A stretch of DNA of 38,834 nt, taken from positions 1 through 38,834 of the IMG/VR virus record IMGVR_UViG_3300020152_000042, one strand, 5' to 3'. Numbering within the stretch: position 1 is the stretch's first letter; every line of letters starts with the position of its first letter. Source of the DNA: a virus. The notes below the pieces were generated by a model. The model made no database searches, was not told the origin of the DNA, and saw only the letters and a list, made by a program, of their open reading frames with translations. Both the position numbers and the translations under genes were made by a program. This document shows, in pieces, positions 38,418 through 38,834 of the stretch.

Positions 38418-38834
38418 CTAATGGTTTTCCGCCTCGATCCGCGAAATGTAGAAGTGGACGCCCGTCGAGCATTCGTTCGTCCAGTCCTCATCGAAGCCAT
38501 CAGGAACAACCCGCTCGCCAACGGTGTACTTGGTCACGCTGTCGTGCATGGAGATGCCGAATTCAGCGCCATGGACTTCGAGAACGTCGGCAAACTCAGC
38601 GCGGCACTTGCGACCGAAAGCGTGTGAGCGCTTCGCGTCGGCAGGGATACGGAGCTTGACGATCACGCCGCCCTGGCACTTCTTCCAGCCAATAACCTCA
38701 CCCTCGGACGGCAAGATGCGCGTGCGAGCGATAGCGAGGTCTGCTTCTTTTGCGTCTTTGAGGTTGGCCCTGCTGAGGTAGGCCCCGCTGAGGTCGGCCC
38801 TGCTGAGGTTGGCCCCGCTGAGGTCGGCCCCGCT
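38418..38834 (-). CDS. Pentapeptide-repeat protein, 5' end missing
   Basis: The frame is open to the window edge. At the edge it reads five pentapeptides (SGADL, SGANL, SRADL, SGAYL, SRANL) of the A(D/N)Lxx class, which stack as a right-handed square beta-helix. After a short link comes a C-terminal domain (GWKKCQGGVIVKLRIPAD, then KYTVGERVVPDGFDEDWTNE, CSTGVHFYISRIEAE) resembling DUF5758, which often follows phage pentapeptide repeats. Some pentapeptide proteins mimic DNA and block gyrase; that role is not shown here. The start and an unknown number of repeats are missing. Confidence 0.85.
   Translation of the reverse strand, partial: SGADLSGANLSRADLSGAYLSRANLKDAKEADLAIARTRILPSEGEVIGWKKCQGGVIVKLRIPADAKRSHAFGRKCRAEFADVLEVHGAEFGISMHDSVTKYTVGERVVPDGFDEDWTNECSTGVHFYISRIEAENH
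38760..38834 (-). repeat. 15-base tandem repeat encoding pentapeptides
   Basis: Five in-phase units of the form GAGGTYGGCCCYGCT, at 38760-38774, 38775-38789, 38790-38804, 38805-38819 and 38820-38834 (one has A in place of Y in the first half). The window ends exactly at the end of a unit, so the true copy number may be higher. Confidence 0.9.

Noticed and set aside
1-38834. CRISPR array
   Set aside because: No spaced direct repeats; the only tandem repeats are coding (tailspike, glycine-rich fibre, pentapeptide gene).
1-38834. Integrated prophage with bacterial flanks
   Set aside because: No host gene is recognised on either side, and the attachment core lies in the interior between phage genes.

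Overview
The window is most of the genome of a temperate, short-tailed (podovirus-like) phage of an alphaproteobacterium, probably of the Rhizobiales. The evidence is the GC-rich coding style, rhizobial-type small phage proteins, an integrase using the 3' half of a tRNA-Pro(CGG) as attachment site, and a head module of P22 type (portal, scaffold, gp5-like coat, SU10/P22-type adaptor, tailspike, beta-propeller nozzle). The host assignment is inference. Phage genes lie on both sides of the attachment core, so this looks like the free or circular (attP) form rather than an integrated prophage cut at its ends.

Late half, + strand, 1-27244. A truncated small phage gene is followed by portal, scaffold and coat. 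Next comes a cassette of a methyltransferase, an HNH-type endonuclease that needs a -1 frameshift, and a glycosyltransferase. Then come the adaptor, a tailspike with a C1q-like tip, the nozzle, a small structural protein, and four genes typical of podoviral ejection (internal virion) proteins. At about 16.6-20.0 kb the pattern breaks into an accessory island: minus-strand small membrane proteins and a WYL-like protein, a BRO/KilAC antirepressor, and an RTX calcium-repeat protein facing a small exported protein. Late functions resume with a very long SleB-type hydrolase, a glycine-rich fibre, and a lysis block (GH24 endolysin, holin-like proteins, a trypsin-like serine protease, a membrane accessory protein). 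The block ends with a metallophosphoesterase that carries an N-terminal HTH.

Integration region, 27180-29585. An HNH-AP2 endonuclease faces the late operon. A 457-base stretch holds the attP core, flanked by three copies of a palindromic 13-base repeat. The tyrosine integrase overlaps its probable excisionase by 172 bases.

Early half, - strand, 28252-38834. About two dozen short genes form one almost gapless operon, most of them joined by ATGA, TGATG or TAATG overlaps. It includes a recombination module (DnaQ-like exonuclease, ERF annealing protein, SSB-like protein, NinB), an HNH homing-type endonuclease, a Ref/DUF968-like nuclease, a C2H2 zinc-finger protein, an Rmf/CrpP-like protein, a Lar-like zinc-ribbon protein and a pentapeptide-repeat protein cut by the window end.

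Not seen: terminase, a CI-type repressor, or a DNA polymerase, helicase or primase. They may lie beyond the ends. The left end is a run of 14 G and the right end stops inside a 15-base tandem repeat, so both ends look like assembly breaks.
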